A stretch of 64,000 nt of DNA. Source: Salipaludibacillus sp047795645 (GTDB lineage: Bacteria > Bacillota > Bacilli > Bacillales > Salisediminibacteriaceae). Location: positions 1,984,001 through 2,048,000 of the forward strand of contig NZ_CP181045.1 in NCBI RefSeq assembly GCF_047795645.1, read 5' to 3'. The notes below the pieces were generated by a model, which did no database searches, was not told where the DNA came from, and saw only the letters and a program-made list of their open reading frames with translations. Made by a program: the position numbers and the translations under genes. Position 1 is the first letter of the stretch. Every line of letters begins with the position of its first letter. Positions 41,231 to 49,984 of the stretch are shown here, piece by piece.

Positions 41231-42522
41231 CTTACATTCTTCTTCATTTTTGTGAAATCTTTGAGAGGTCGTTCGCTTCCTTCTGAGAATAACAAAATAA
41301 TGTCGACATCATCTCCTGCCTTATACCCTCTTGTACCTCCAGGGACGGCTACTAGAGCATCTGTGTAAGCTAACGATGTGACTACTTGAGATTTATCCAT
41401 ACCTAATGGGCTTGCAAGTATTTTCCCATTTTCATAAACTACTTTACTGCGAATAAAACGAGTAAAAGGATTAGGCTTTGGAAAATCTGCTGTTAACATT
41501 CCCCTAACTATTTTTAAGTGCGGTTTAGGAGATTGAAGGAATGCCTGAATCCATGGCCTTGCATAAAGTTCAAAACCTACAAAACAAGCAGAAGGGTTTC
41601 CTGATAGACCATATAAAAGCTTGCCATCCTTTTCGGCAACTGTCGTGACACTTCCAGGGCGCATGGCAATCTTATTGAACAATACGTTTGCACCTAATTT
41701 ACGATAAATTTCAGGTAAGAAATCAAAATCTCCTACAGAAACACCACCCGTTGTAATCAATGTATCCACTTTTGTTAAGGCGTTCTTAATTGCTTCGTAG
41801 CAAAGGTCAAAATCATCATCTAATTTACCAAAGTAGATTGGTTCGCCACCCGCTTGACGAATTTGAGAAATCATCATAAAAGCATTACTATTTCGAATTT
41901 TTCCTGGTTGGAGATCTTCGTCTACATCAAGTAGTTCTGTGCCGGTCGCATAAACTCCCACCACCGGTTTTTTGCTAACAGGGACTTGTGCATAACCAAA
42001 TGTAGCGAGTACAGCAATTACACCAGCGGTAATTTTCGTACCTTTGTTTACGACCACTTCACCTTTCTTTGTTTCTTCTCCTTCTTTTGAGACAAAGTCA
42101 TCGCTTTGGAATGAACGCTTCAATTCAATAAATGAATCCCCATTTTCTTCTGTTTCTGTTACCAATTCAAACATCGCAATCGCATCACAACTTGAGGGCA
42201 TAATTGTCCCAGTCATTACCCTAATCGCTTGACCTGATTTTAGGTGTTTCTTAGATACGTGACCTGCGCCAACTGTTTCGATCACTTGTAACTTAATAGG
42301 ATTTTCTGTCGAGGCTGTTTTTGTATCTTCACTTCTAACAGCAAACCCATCTAGTGGAGACCTGTCAAAAGGTGGTATCGGATGATCTGCAATAATATTC
42401 TCCGCTAAATATCTTCCTTCCGCATGTTCTAGATCAATATATTCTACATTTCCTACAAATGCATGATTCATTACTCTTTGTACTGCTTCATTTACTTTAA
42501 TGGCTTCACGTTTCTCGTACAT
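41227..42522 (-). CDS. moeA: Molybdopterin molybdenumtransferase MoeA
   Basis: 431-residue enzyme that inserts molybdate into adenylated molybdopterin. PPFDRSPLDGFAVR, RVMTGTIMPSSCDAIAMFE, GVYATGTELLD, TTGGVSVGDFDF and GLSGNPSACFVGFELY are family landmarks in order. ATG 42522 is preferred; GTG 42534 overlaps the AAAGGGTG site. First gene of the Moco operon. No FNR box is visible in the 130 bases upstream, so it may be expressed independently of oxygen. Confidence 0.94.
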   Translation of the reverse strand: MYEKREAIKVNEAVQRVMNHAFVGNVEYIDLEHAEGRYLAENIIADHPIPPFDRSPLDGFAVRSEDTKTASTENPIKLQVIETVGAGHVSKKHLKSGQAIRVMTGTIMPSSCDAIAMFELVTETEENGDSFIELKRSFQSDDFVSKEGEETKKGEVVVNKGTKITAGVIAVLATFGYAQVPVSKKPVVGVYATGTELLDVDEDLQPGKIRNSNAFMMISQIRQAGGEPIYFGKLDDDFDLCYEAIKNALTKVDTLITTGGVSVGDFDFLPEIYRKLGANVLFNKIAMRPGSVTTVAEKDGKLLYGLSGNPSACFVGFELYARPWIQAFLQSPKPHLKIVRGMLTADFPKPNPFTRFIRSKVVYENGKILASPLGMDKSQVVTSLAYTDALVAVPGGTRGYKAGDDVDIILLFSEGSERPLKDFTKMKKNVR

Positions 42523-42639
42523 TGTGTCAACCACACCCTTTCAATCTATTATTCTTTATTTTACCAACTGTAATATGTATTTGTATTGGAATATATTAAA
42601 AACATATGTTTTTTTCCTTACGTAAAATACACATTCTCA

Positions 42640-42674
42640 AGAAGAAAAAGCTGCCTACAAATCACTCGGCAGCT
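42640..42674 (-). terminator. Terminator of ctaG-sco
   Basis: AGCTGCC pairs with GGCAGCT on the minus strand and runs into TTTTTC; the stem overlaps the sco stop region. Confidence 0.8.
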
Positions 42675-43305
42675 CTCCACTCTCCATTTGAACTTCTTTA
42701 ATATCTGCCACTGTAGCTTCTAAATCAAAGTTACCCTCTCCACTATACATCCTTACCACGACACCTTCTGGATTAACAAGAAAAAATCTTGTAGTATGAA
42801 TAATATCATTGTCTTCAGGTACTTCTTGCATAGGTGCTTTCAACGATTCCAATGAAAAGTTTGATATTTCGTCTGGTGTGTAACCACTTAGAAAGTGCCA
42901 ATTATCAAAACTAGCACCATATCCTTCACCATAATCTTCAAGTCTCTCAGGTGTATCGAATTCCGGATCTACAGTAAACGAGACAATAGTGAGCTCGACA
43001 TTTTCTTTCTCAAGCCCTTGTTGCAGTTCCACCATATTCGGTGTCATCGTCATACACACAGTCGGACAGCGGGTGAAAATTGTTTTGGTGATCCACCATC
43101 CACCTTCTAATGTCTCGTTTGTCACCTCTTCTTCAAACTGGTTTACTGCGTGAAAATCAATAATTTCCCACGGCTCTTCCGCTTGAGTCACATCAATAAT
43201 TTCTGCTTTTGAAGACTCAGATGCATCCTGATATAAAAAACTACACCCACTAATAATAAAAATTAAACCAATCAAACTTACCATATTTAACAAAAATTTA
43301 ATCAT
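42655..43305 (-). CDS. SCO1/SenC-family copper lipoprotein
   Basis: Lipoprotein of 216 residues (lipobox ISGC) with a thioredoxin-like SCO domain. Copper ligands are CPTVC in FTRCPTVCMTMTP and a His in DIIHTTRFFLV. SCO proteins deliver copper to the CuA site of cytochrome c oxidase. It lies 14 bases after ctaG, forming an oxidase-assembly operon next to the anaerobic genes, although no oxidase structural genes are in the window. Confidence 0.9.
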   Translation of the reverse strand: MIKFLLNMVSLIGLIFIISGCSFLYQDASESSKAEIIDVTQAEEPWEIIDFHAVNQFEEEVTNETLEGGWWITKTIFTRCPTVCMTMTPNMVELQQGLEKENVELTIVSFTVDPEFDTPERLEDYGEGYGASFDNWHFLSGYTPDEISNFSLESLKAPMQEVPEDNDIIHTTRFFLVNPEGVVVRMYSGEGNFDLEATVADIKEVQMESGELPSDL

Positions 43306-43319
43306 AAAATCCCTCTCTT

Positions 43320-44234
43320 TTATCCGTTCGTTTGATACATTTCATATTCTTTAAATTTCAACTTAGGTGTCTCGTCTTTATCACGTTTCATCCATATTCT
43401 AAATGTATAGCCAATTGCTACACCGTATGCAAGTTCTTGAATGACTTTCATCATTGCACCACCAAATTGCTGATCTTGTTGCGGATTTAGTAGCGTTAAT
43501 GACTCCTCACCTGATAGCACTTCAAAAGGAATTTCTGCTCCTGGAGGTAAACAATAAGCCATCGCAACCGCCCATGTTGAAGGATCTGTGTACGTCGCGT
43601 AAAGTGCTTGGGGAGCAAAAATTATCAGTACGCATGCAGGTGTAAACAGAACACCACTAACAAACATATACCCCATCCGTTTCAGCTCAGATAAGTCATA
43701 TTTCGTCTTAATTCTTGGAAGGATATGCCACCACATTAACATAGCTGCTAGCAGCATTCCAATTTGATACAGATTGTGCATCGATTCGTTTGTCATTAAA
43801 AAATCAAATGTAATTGGTAAATGGTAAACAGAAAATATTCCATTAAATAACACAAGACCTATAAGAGGAAAACCAACAATCTTGAATACACCTCGAATAA
43901 ACTTGAAGCGGGTAAAAAATTTAAAAAACCAAGACGGAATTCCTATTAATAATAATGGAGGAGCAATGAGATAAACTACCGCCATAGATAACATATGCAT
44001 ACTTAACATAATATGACCAAGTACATAAAGTGGGCCTCCGAACCCAATATAAATAGCCAACAATCCTAAATGGAAGTACACGATTCGACGATTCGAAACC
44101 TGTTTGGAATCAGGAAAGTGATGGCGAAACTTTTTTATTATTAGAAAATAAACGAAACTGACCAATGCAAGGACAACCACTAGCTCTGGTGTCCAAATCG
44201 TACGGGCAGTAAACGTAGAGAAGAACTGTTCCAT
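43320..44234 (-). CDS. ctaG: Cytochrome c oxidase assembly factor CtaG
   Basis: Polytopic membrane protein of 304 residues of the CtaG/caa3 assembly family, with about seven segments. GGPLYVLGHIMLSMHMLSMA and IAPPLLLIGIPSW are family signatures and carry conserved His. In B. subtilis CtaG is needed for active caa3 oxidase, probably at the CuB step. Transcribed with the downstream sco gene. Confidence 0.9.
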   Translation of the reverse strand: MEQFFSTFTARTIWTPELVVVLALVSFVYFLIIKKFRHHFPDSKQVSNRRIVYFHLGLLAIYIGFGGPLYVLGHIMLSMHMLSMAVVYLIAPPLLLIGIPSWFFKFFTRFKFIRGVFKIVGFPLIGLVLFNGIFSVYHLPITFDFLMTNESMHNLYQIGMLLAAMLMWWHILPRIKTKYDLSELKRMGYMFVSGVLFTPACVLIIFAPQALYATYTDPSTWAVAMAYCLPPGAEIPFEVLSGEESLTLLNPQQDQQFGGAMMKVIQELAYGVAIGYTFRIWMKRDKDETPKLKFKEYEMYQTNG

Positions 44235-44308
44235 TGTGCTATCTCCTATTCTATAGACATCTTAGTGAAATGTATTTTTTAGTAAGCTTATTTTTTACAT
44301 GTATGAAC

Positions 44309-44333
44309 CATGTTATAGTATATTTATAACATG
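44309..44333. repeat. Operator-like inverted repeat between ctaG and the HAD gene
   Basis: CATGTTATA and TATAACATG form a perfect 9-base inverted repeat around GTATATT. It overlaps TATACT on the minus strand (44317-44322) and TATAGT on the plus strand (44314-44319), so it covers possible -10 elements of both divergent genes. The binding protein is unknown. Confidence 0.55.
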
Positions 44334-44427
44334 TTTCCACTCTAAATCCTATCGTTTTGATCATGGTATTAATAGGATATCCTAACTGCACTTTAAATAT
44401 AGCCAAATTTACTCAGGAGGAAGATAT

Positions 44428-45252
44428 ATGAAACCGCACTTAATCGCTGTTGACTTAGATGGAACATTGCTTTCCGACGAAAAAACCATTTCTGTCAAAA
44501 ATAGATCGATTTTATTTAAACTTCGTCAACTAGGACATCACGTAGTTATTGCTACAGGAAGACCTTACCGGGCTAGCGCAACTTATTATCAACAACTTGC
44601 ACTTAATACACCTATGGTTAATTTTAACGGTGCGTTTGTTCATCACCCTTTATCTCCGAAAGAATTTAAAACGATTCACACTCCGCTTGATAAAAAAACG
44701 GCGAAAACAATTATTGAAACGTGCGAAACTTTTCGCGTAAAAAATATGATGGTTGAAGTAATGGATGACTATTATCTTCGCTATTTAAATGAAGGATTTG
44801 CTGAATCTTTTACTATGAATCAACCACCGTCAAGTCATTGGAACATTGATCAGATCATAAAAAAAAGTCCTACATCTCTTTTAATTCAGCCAAACGATAA
44901 CCAGCATATGGAATTGAAGGATCTCTTATCTCACGCACACGCAGAGGTAATTGACCAACGTTCCTGGGGCGCTCCTTGGCACGTCATTGAAATTATAAAA
45001 TCCGGCTTGAATAAAGCGATCGGACTTGAAAAAATTTCTAACCACTTAAGTATTCCGCAGGATAGAATCGTTGCCTTTGGTGATGAAGATAATGACTTGG
45101 AAATGCTCGAATATGCTGGGTGTGGGGTAGCAATGGGTAATGCGATTGGACAACTGAAAACCGTCGCAAATGAAGAAACTTCAACAAATGAAGAAGATGG
45201 TGTTGCCACTTTTTTAGAAAATTTCTTTTCAATTAAAGCAGATACATATTAA
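44428..45252 (+). CDS. Cof-type HAD-superfamily phosphatase
   Basis: Haloacid-dehalogenase-like hydrolase of 274 residues with a C2B cap. Motif I DLDGTLL (nucleophile Asp in AVDLDGT), motif II VIATGR, motif III Lys in LNKAIGLEKI and motif IV FGDEDNDLEML are all present. Such enzymes dephosphorylate sugar phosphates or flavin precursors; specificity cannot be read from sequence. AGGAGGAAG precedes ATG 44428. The following GNAT gene is 16 bases away. Confidence 0.9.
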   Translation: MKPHLIAVDLDGTLLSDEKTISVKNRSILFKLRQLGHHVVIATGRPYRASATYYQQLALNTPMVNFNGAFVHHPLSPKEFKTIHTPLDKKTAKTIIETCETFRVKNMMVEVMDDYYLRYLNEGFAESFTMNQPPSSHWNIDQIIKKSPTSLLIQPNDNQHMELKDLLSHAHAEVIDQRSWGAPWHVIEIIKSGLNKAIGLEKISNHLSIPQDRIVAFGDEDNDLEMLEYAGCGVAMGNAIGQLKTVANEETSTNEEDGVATFLENFFSIKADTY

Positions 45253-45268
45253 GCCAAAGGAGGCCAAC

Positions 45269-45727
45269 ATGACAACTGTGTTCAAAGTAGATAAACCTGG
45301 TAATGCGGAAATGACTGATGCAATTAAGGACCTTATGATGACACAAATGAATAGTTTGGGTGTGAGTGTAACAGAAGAATCGTTATTACTCACAATTGAA
45401 CAAGTTCTAAGCTTACAATCGAATGCTGAATTTTTCGTTGCTATAAAGAACGACCAAGTTGTCGGATGCGCTTTTCTAAATAAAGGAATCGCGTTAGATA
45501 AAGGCGGTGCCTATATCTGGTTAAATGATCTATATGTGAGAGATAACTTTCGACGACAAGGGATTGCTAGAAAATTGCTTCTGAAAATTCTATACTGGGC
45601 GGAACACAATGAATTCAAAGGAATTGAACTAGAAACTGGCGTAAATAATGCAGCAACTAAAAAATTATATAATTCATTAGGGTTTTACGACATTATTTCA
45701 AAACGATATGGGCGGACGCTATCGTAG
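45269..45727 (+). CDS. GNAT-family N-acetyltransferase
   Basis: 152-residue acetyltransferase. The central beta strands (EFFVAIKNDQVVGCAFLNKG), IWLNDLYVRDNFRRQGIARKLL with the acetyl-CoA loop, and a C-terminal AATKKLYNSLGFYD are typical. AAAGGAGG precedes ATG 45269. It is the second gene after the HAD phosphatase. Substrate unknown. Confidence 0.87.
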   Translation: MTTVFKVDKPGNAEMTDAIKDLMMTQMNSLGVSVTEESLLLTIEQVLSLQSNAEFFVAIKNDQVVGCAFLNKGIALDKGGAYIWLNDLYVRDNFRRQGIARKLLLKILYWAEHNEFKGIELETGVNNAATKKLYNSLGFYDIISKRYGRTLS

Positions 45728-45795
45728 CCTAATCATTAAAAGTTTTCCGTTTCTTAGGGATGGGCTTTTGCCAGTCTTGCCCCTTCCTTCTCTTT

Positions 45796-46101
45796 CTATA
45801 AAAGAAATTGAACAAAAGATAGGAAGATAATTGATCCTCCTACTACTAAAATTAACGGAGCACCAATCGATGATAAAATGATAGCAATAGTTCCTCCTAA
45901 AATACCAAACCAAAGTGCATCGTTAATATATAGAATTCCTGGGAAGATTAATGCTCCCAATACAGCGTATGGAACTCGTGATAACATTCGTTTAGACCAT
46001 GATGGCCAATTTTCGGTTTGAAGCATTACGAGTGGAAGTAAACGTGGTATATAGGTGACAACTCCCATACCAACTATCATCCAGAACATAGTCATATTCA
46101 C
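45796..46101 (-). CDS. azlD: Branched-chain amino acid exporter subunit AzlD
   Basis: 101-residue membrane protein with about four segments, of the AzlD family. GMGVVTYIPRLLPLVML and LSRVPYAVLGALIFPGIL match the pattern. It overlaps the azlC stop by four bases; AzlC and AzlD together export branched-chain amino acids or analogues in B. subtilis. Confidence 0.88.
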   Translation of the reverse strand: MNMTMFWMIVGMGVVTYIPRLLPLVMLQTENWPSWSKRMLSRVPYAVLGALIFPGILYINDALWFGILGGTIAIILSSIGAPLILVVGGSIIFLSFVQFLL

Positions 46102-46820
46102 GTCTTATCCCTCCTGTTCAACCATTGCTCGATTCCTTCATAAAAAATGACCGCAAAAATCGTTGCCGACATGATCGACCAGCCTGTAGACAGCCATATT
46201 TGAAAAATAGCATTAAATCCCGCTCCTAATAAAGCTAGCCTGATCACTATTTTCCCTTTTGTTTTTACAGAAGGAATGAGTAAGGCAATAAATAAAGCAT
46301 AAAGGGCTACCGCCATGCTTTCTTGGAGTAAATCTGGAAGAAATTCTCCAGCAAAATAACCAATTCCAGTAAAACCAACCCAACTTCCATATGCTACCAC
46401 ACCTATTCCAATGATGTAATTACTCTGGATAGGTCGACTTCCCGTTGATGCTACAGCAAATACTTCATCTGTTAGAAAAAAACTATAAAAAAAGCGTTTA
46501 CGAGTTGAGCTAGGCTCCGCCACTTCATGAATCGAAGCACTCATTAATAAATGCCTGAAGTTTACAATAAACGTAGCAATAATAATTTCTAACGCTCCTG
46601 ATCCTAATGCAATCATTGACAGAGCCATATACTGAGCAGCTCCGGCAAAAACAATAAAGCTCATTAGTAAAGCTTCAATTACTGTTAGACCAGTTGCCCC
46701 TGCTATTAAGCCAAATGTTAGAGCAACTGGCATATATCCTAAAGCAATTGGGATTCCAGATGCTAACCCTTTTTTGAGCCAATCGTTCTCTGATTCCACT
46801 AATTTTTCTGTGACTTCCAT
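46098..46820 (-). CDS. azlC: Branched-chain amino acid exporter subunit AzlC
   Basis: 240-residue membrane protein of the AzlC family. GIPIALGYMPVALTFGLIA, SFIVFAGAAQYMAL, NFRHLLMSASI and FFLTDEVFA are family landmarks. An AAGGTGGGATGG site precedes ATG 46820. No AzlB-type regulator is adjacent. Confidence 0.9.
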   Translation of the reverse strand: MEVTEKLVESENDWLKKGLASGIPIALGYMPVALTFGLIAGATGLTVIEALLMSFIVFAGAAQYMALSMIALGSGALEIIIATFIVNFRHLLMSASIHEVAEPSSTRKRFFYSFFLTDEVFAVASTGSRPIQSNYIIGIGVVAYGSWVGFTGIGYFAGEFLPDLLQESMAVALYALFIALLIPSVKTKGKIVIRLALLGAGFNAIFQIWLSTGWSIMSATIFAVIFYEGIEQWLNRRDKT

Positions 46821-47069
46821 ACCATCCCACCTTATCCAACTAAAAAAATGACAAACGCTCTATCTATTCTACTGTATATTAGATGTCTTTTGTCAAGAAT
46901 TACATATCATATTATAGGAACGGGCTTAAGCGCTACAAATGGTTACTTTCTCCGAGTAACAACGCCAATTCGTCAACTGACTTCAAGTTGTTGATTCATA
47001 TTTCCCTTAACCTGGTAATAAAACATTTTAGATTTCTCTCCTTGTTCGAAGTGGAACGTTGTTATAAAA
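46821..47069. other. Intergenic stretch with no recognised feature
   Basis: About 250 bases between azlC and the hemerythrin terminator. No ribosome-binding-site-led ORF, hairpin or repeat was recognised. It presumably contains the azlC promoter. Confidence 0.5.
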
Positions 47070-47101
47070 TCAAAAAAGCATCACAGATTGGAATCCGTGA
47101 T
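47070..47101 (-). terminator. Terminator of the hemerythrin gene
   Basis: ATCACGGATT pairs with AATCTGTGAT on the minus strand (one mismatch) and is followed by GCTTTTTTG. Confidence 0.8.
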
Positions 47102-47130
47102 ACTCGCTCAAGATGTTAACTAGTTCATTT

Positions 47131-47661
47131 TCACTTTGATAATAACTGAAATTGTTGCATCAACATCTCCTTTTCTTTCGTTGATAGCATTTGTTCAGCC
47201 ATAGGAAATAAAATTTGCTCTTCTTTCATAAAATGATCGGTCAACGTTTGGTAAACGATCAGCACGTGTTGAGCTAATTCAATGGCAAGCCCTTCAGAAA
47301 CATTTCTACTATATTTTTTAAAAAAAGAACCTAGGTGGTCCTTAGCCAAACGGTGTTCTTCTTCCATCACGGCAATCGGTCCACCCTCTCTTCCAATATG
47401 ACTTACCATCATTTCGAAAAGGCCGTCTTCTTCTTTTGCGGAATGAAGGTCAATATCTACCTTAAAGCGTCTCATTTGTTGATAAAGTGACTCTAAATTC
47501 ATATTTCCCTTTCCATTCTGTTTAATTTGCATCGCAGTTTGTTTAAACTGGTCCATTTGTTGTCTTAATGAAGGGTGCTCCTCCAATAGTTCAGTTAAAG
47601 CCTGACAATATGAAAACGGTTTTTCCAGTTCTTCACTAGGACAACCTTGAAATTCCTCCAT
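47131..47661 (-). CDS. Hemerythrin HHE-domain protein, predicted FNR target
   Basis: Cytoplasmic protein of 176 residues with a four-helix HHE fold for a di-iron site. Ligand residues lie in LLEEHPSLR, LHSAKEEDGLFEMM, MEEEHRLAKDHLGSF and LTDHFMKEEQILFPMAE. Related proteins sense or scavenge O2 or NO, or repair Fe-S clusters (Ric/DnrN). A Cys in the N-terminal GCPSEE segment is also present. Its promoter carries an FNR-like palindrome at -41.5, so low-oxygen induction alongside nitrate reduction is inferred. Confidence 0.85.
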   Translation of the reverse strand: MEEFQGCPSEELEKPFSYCQALTELLEEHPSLRQQMDQFKQTAMQIKQNGKGNMNLESLYQQMRRFKVDIDLHSAKEEDGLFEMMVSHIGREGGPIAVMEEEHRLAKDHLGSFFKKYSRNVSEGLAIELAQHVLIVYQTLTDHFMKEEQILFPMAEQMLSTKEKEMLMQQFQLLSK

Positions 47662-47696
47662 CTTTAATCCTCCTCTTGCTTCTTGAAATCCTCTTC

Positions 47697-47739
47697 AGTA
47701 TAAATTCAATTTGAGGAATAAGCAGTGATTTAAATCACT
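47697..47739 (-). promoter_or_regulatory. FNR-like promoter of the hemerythrin gene
   Basis: AGTGATTTAAATCACT (47724-47739) is a perfect 16-base palindrome that matches TGTGA-N6-TCACA except for the outermost base of each half. With -10 TATACT at 47697-47702 (minus strand) the start is 47690 and the centre is exactly -41.5. Confidence 0.65.
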
Positions 47740-47752
47740 ATTAAAAGGAGAA

Positions 47753-47786
47753 ACAAAAAAAACGAAGAGAAAGTTCCTCTTCGTTT
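47753..47786 (-). terminator. Terminator of the NifU-N protein gene
   Basis: AAAACGAAGAG pairs with CTCTTCGTTTT and continues into a T-rich run on the minus strand. Confidence 0.8.
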
Positions 47787-47805
47787 TCGTTCCATTTAGT
47801 CTAAA

Positions 47806-48075
47806 TTATTCATAAATCTTTTCAAATGCTGCTTGAATCTCAGGTAACAAAGAATCCCAGTCAGCATTCATTTCCTTATTAACTGTTACAAAGTCTTGAT
47901 ATCCAAAGATATTATCTACACCGTCCAAAGCTAACAACTCCTTGGCTAATAGATGCTCGACTTCGTCTCCTTGTTTAAACGAAGCGCTGCCAGAACCTTC
48001 AAATAAAACTTGATTCGCAGTAAATTTCATCGCATTTGGGTTTGGGGTCGCTTCCCCTTTTATTTCAATTGACAT
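47806..48075 (-). CDS. Nfu N-terminal-domain protein
   Basis: 89-residue stand-alone Nfu_N/NifU-N domain. ATPNPNAMKFTANQVLFEGSG (positions about 9-29) and LLALDGVDNIFGYQDFVTVNK are the family landmarks. It lacks the CxxC domain of full Nfu scaffolds, so a regulatory or docking role in iron-sulfur assembly is inferred. TAAGGAGGG precedes the start. Confidence 0.85.
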   Translation of the reverse strand: MSIEIKGEATPNPNAMKFTANQVLFEGSGSASFKQGDEVEHLLAKELLALDGVDNIFGYQDFVTVNKEMNADWDSLLPEIQAAFEKIYE

Positions 48076-48213
48076 ATAGCATACCCTCCTTATGTAAGTA
48101 GTGTTAGTTTAACACGTTTACATTCAAAAGATAAAGTTTTGCCTTCTGAAACACCATCTCTTTTGTTTAAAAAGAAATCATTTGCAAAAAAAACTAGCTT
48201 ATCATATTGACAG

Positions 48214-48831
48214 CTAGTATAAACGGCCATGCTCTTTCTCATTCAATTTATTTTTTTCATTTCCTAACTTTCTTAAACATTCCTTGAGCTGAACTTTTGC
48301 CATGACATCTTGTTTTTCCATTGCTTCCTTCAATTCCATCAAATAGTAATCAATTTCTGAAGAAATTACAAAATTTCGGATGGAACGGTCAACTTTCGAA
48401 GGTAATTTAGCATTGACTCGAACAGGCTGGTAAGGATCCATTAAGTTATCCCTCCCCCCGCTAGTTTTAAGGACTGAAACAACTTTTCCATGGTCAAAAT
48501 AGCTAACAAAATTTTCACCGTCTGTAACCGTTCTGACAATTGCACTTCCCTTGCAATCGGTGATTAATTCCTCGAGACAAAATGCAAGTTCCTCTTTGAT
48601 TACTTCTATTTCTTTTATATCAACAATCGTTTTTCGCTCATTTTCAAGTTTCATTGGAAGTGATAAACGATCCTCACCACAATGAATGACTAGTTCGATG
48701 CCGTTATGTTCATGTCGCCAAGTTAATCGATAGTTCGCAGCTAATAATTTATGGACAAAAGATTTCAAAATTGGACGATGTAATTCAATCCAAATATCCT
48801 TAAACTGTGCCCGAAAGGCAGGTTCCTCCAT
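48214..48831 (-). CDS. Hypothetical protein, 205 residues
   Basis: Unrecognised soluble protein. ATG 48831 is chosen because GAAAGGAGAG lies upstream; the frame is open to 48867. The sequence is charged and helix-rich, ending in a Lys/Glu-rich tail with a possible coiled coil (LMELKEAMEKQDVMAKVQLK). It is divergent from the YwqB-like/SNF2 pair, sharing about 180 bases of upstream DNA. No function is proposed. Confidence 0.65.
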   Translation of the reverse strand: MEEPAFRAQFKDIWIELHRPILKSFVHKLLAANYRLTWRHEHNGIELVIHCGEDRLSLPMKLENERKTIVDIKEIEVIKEELAFCLEELITDCKGSAIVRTVTDGENFVSYFDHGKVVSVLKTSGGRDNLMDPYQPVRVNAKLPSKVDRSIRNFVISSEIDYYLMELKEAMEKQDVMAKVQLKECLRKLGNEKNKLNEKEHGRLY

Positions 48832-49011
48832 CTGTTCTCTCCTTTCAAGTGAATTTGCCAAAGTCATCTCTTATTAATTATCTTATGAACCGTGTAATAA
48901 AAAAGACACTCTTTTTAACTCATTTCCTGTCCATAGTGAAATAAGTTTGAGCAATCCAAGCTAAACTTGTAAAATAGAAGGATGTCCACTGAAAAGTAGG
49001 GGTGGTTTTAT

Positions 49012-49959
49012 ATGAGCAAAGATCAAGATAATTTACAACTTGTCTATATGGAAATTGACTCACTAACAGCTACAATTCGTTCTTATAGTGATGAATGGAT
49101 GTACCAGTCTAAAGTTGAACACCATTATCGTAAATGGGTGAAATCAATCCTTAACAGAGTAGAGGATTTCGTCAACGATCATCCATCCAATTATCATCAA
49201 TGGAAATTGATTATTATCCTATTACTATTTAATAAATTAAGAAACCAGCTAGTTATTAAAGGTCATTACTCTTTTCGTAAAAAGGAAATTGAAAACTTAT
49301 TATATGATATGTTAAAACAATGTCCACAAGGGACTTTAACGTCGATTCACGAAAATGATACTTTTCATGAACTAATCACAAAGGCTGAACAAGATTTTTC
49401 ACATCTGAAACAGCTCAAGCAGATAGATTTAAATCTCCCAGATACTAGGAGTAATGATGCATGGTTAAATCAATGGCTCACCAGGCCCCATTTCTCTAAA
49501 TATAAAAACTATTATTATCAGTTATCGAGTGAATTGGAAAAAGAAAAAGTACAAAATCAAGTAATCGAAAATCTTTTTCAACTTCAAGCACATCCACCCA
49601 CAAGAAGAACTTTTTTTCAAATCATTGCATTTCATAAATCATTTGAGCACGCAATTAACGCTTGGTTGTATTACCCACAAGATCCTCTCACTTTATCAAG
49701 AGAGGAACAAGACGTTATCAAGACAATTGCTGAAGAACGATCTGATTTAGCAATCCCGCTTTACATGCAATGGATAGAGGTGCTTATCGAGAAAAAAACA
49801 TCATCTCATTACCAAAAAGCGATTTTTCTGATAAAAGAATTAAATAAATTGATGAAGCAAACGGGACGTCAAGAAGAGTTCACCTCTTTTCTACTGCTAC
49901 TGAAGAAAAAATACAGACGATATGTAGCGTTTTATGAGGAGTTGAAGACTTATATCTGA
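49012..49959 (+). CDS. YwqB-like protein lacking the SWIM zinc finger
   Basis: Soluble helical protein of 315 residues located directly upstream of a SNF2 helicase, the place held in B. subtilis by ywqB, a SWIM zinc-finger protein of about 540 residues. The C-terminal part (YQKAIFLIKELNKLMKQTGR, FLLLLKKKYRRYVAFYEELK) resembles the C-terminus of that family. The N-terminal CxC...CxH SWIM signature is absent and only one Cys occurs in the whole protein. GGGGTGG precedes ATG 49012. It may be a truncated or streamlined partner of the helicase. Confidence 0.6.
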   Translation: MSKDQDNLQLVYMEIDSLTATIRSYSDEWMYQSKVEHHYRKWVKSILNRVEDFVNDHPSNYHQWKLIIILLLFNKLRNQLVIKGHYSFRKKEIENLLYDMLKQCPQGTLTSIHENDTFHELITKAEQDFSHLKQLKQIDLNLPDTRSNDAWLNQWLTRPHFSKYKNYYYQLSSELEKEKVQNQVIENLFQLQAHPPTRRTFFQIIAFHKSFEHAINAWLYYPQDPLTLSREEQDVIKTIAEERSDLAIPLYMQWIEVLIEKKTSSHYQKAIFLIKELNKLMKQTGRQEEFTSFLLLLKKKYRRYVAFYEELKTYI

Positions 49960-49984
49960 GAAAAAAACTTACACCAACCAATTG

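Noticed and set aside
44297..44304. CopY/BlaI operator TACATGTA upstream of ctaG
   Set aside because: The consensus needs two bases between TACA and TGTA; here there are none, so a chance 8-mer is likely.
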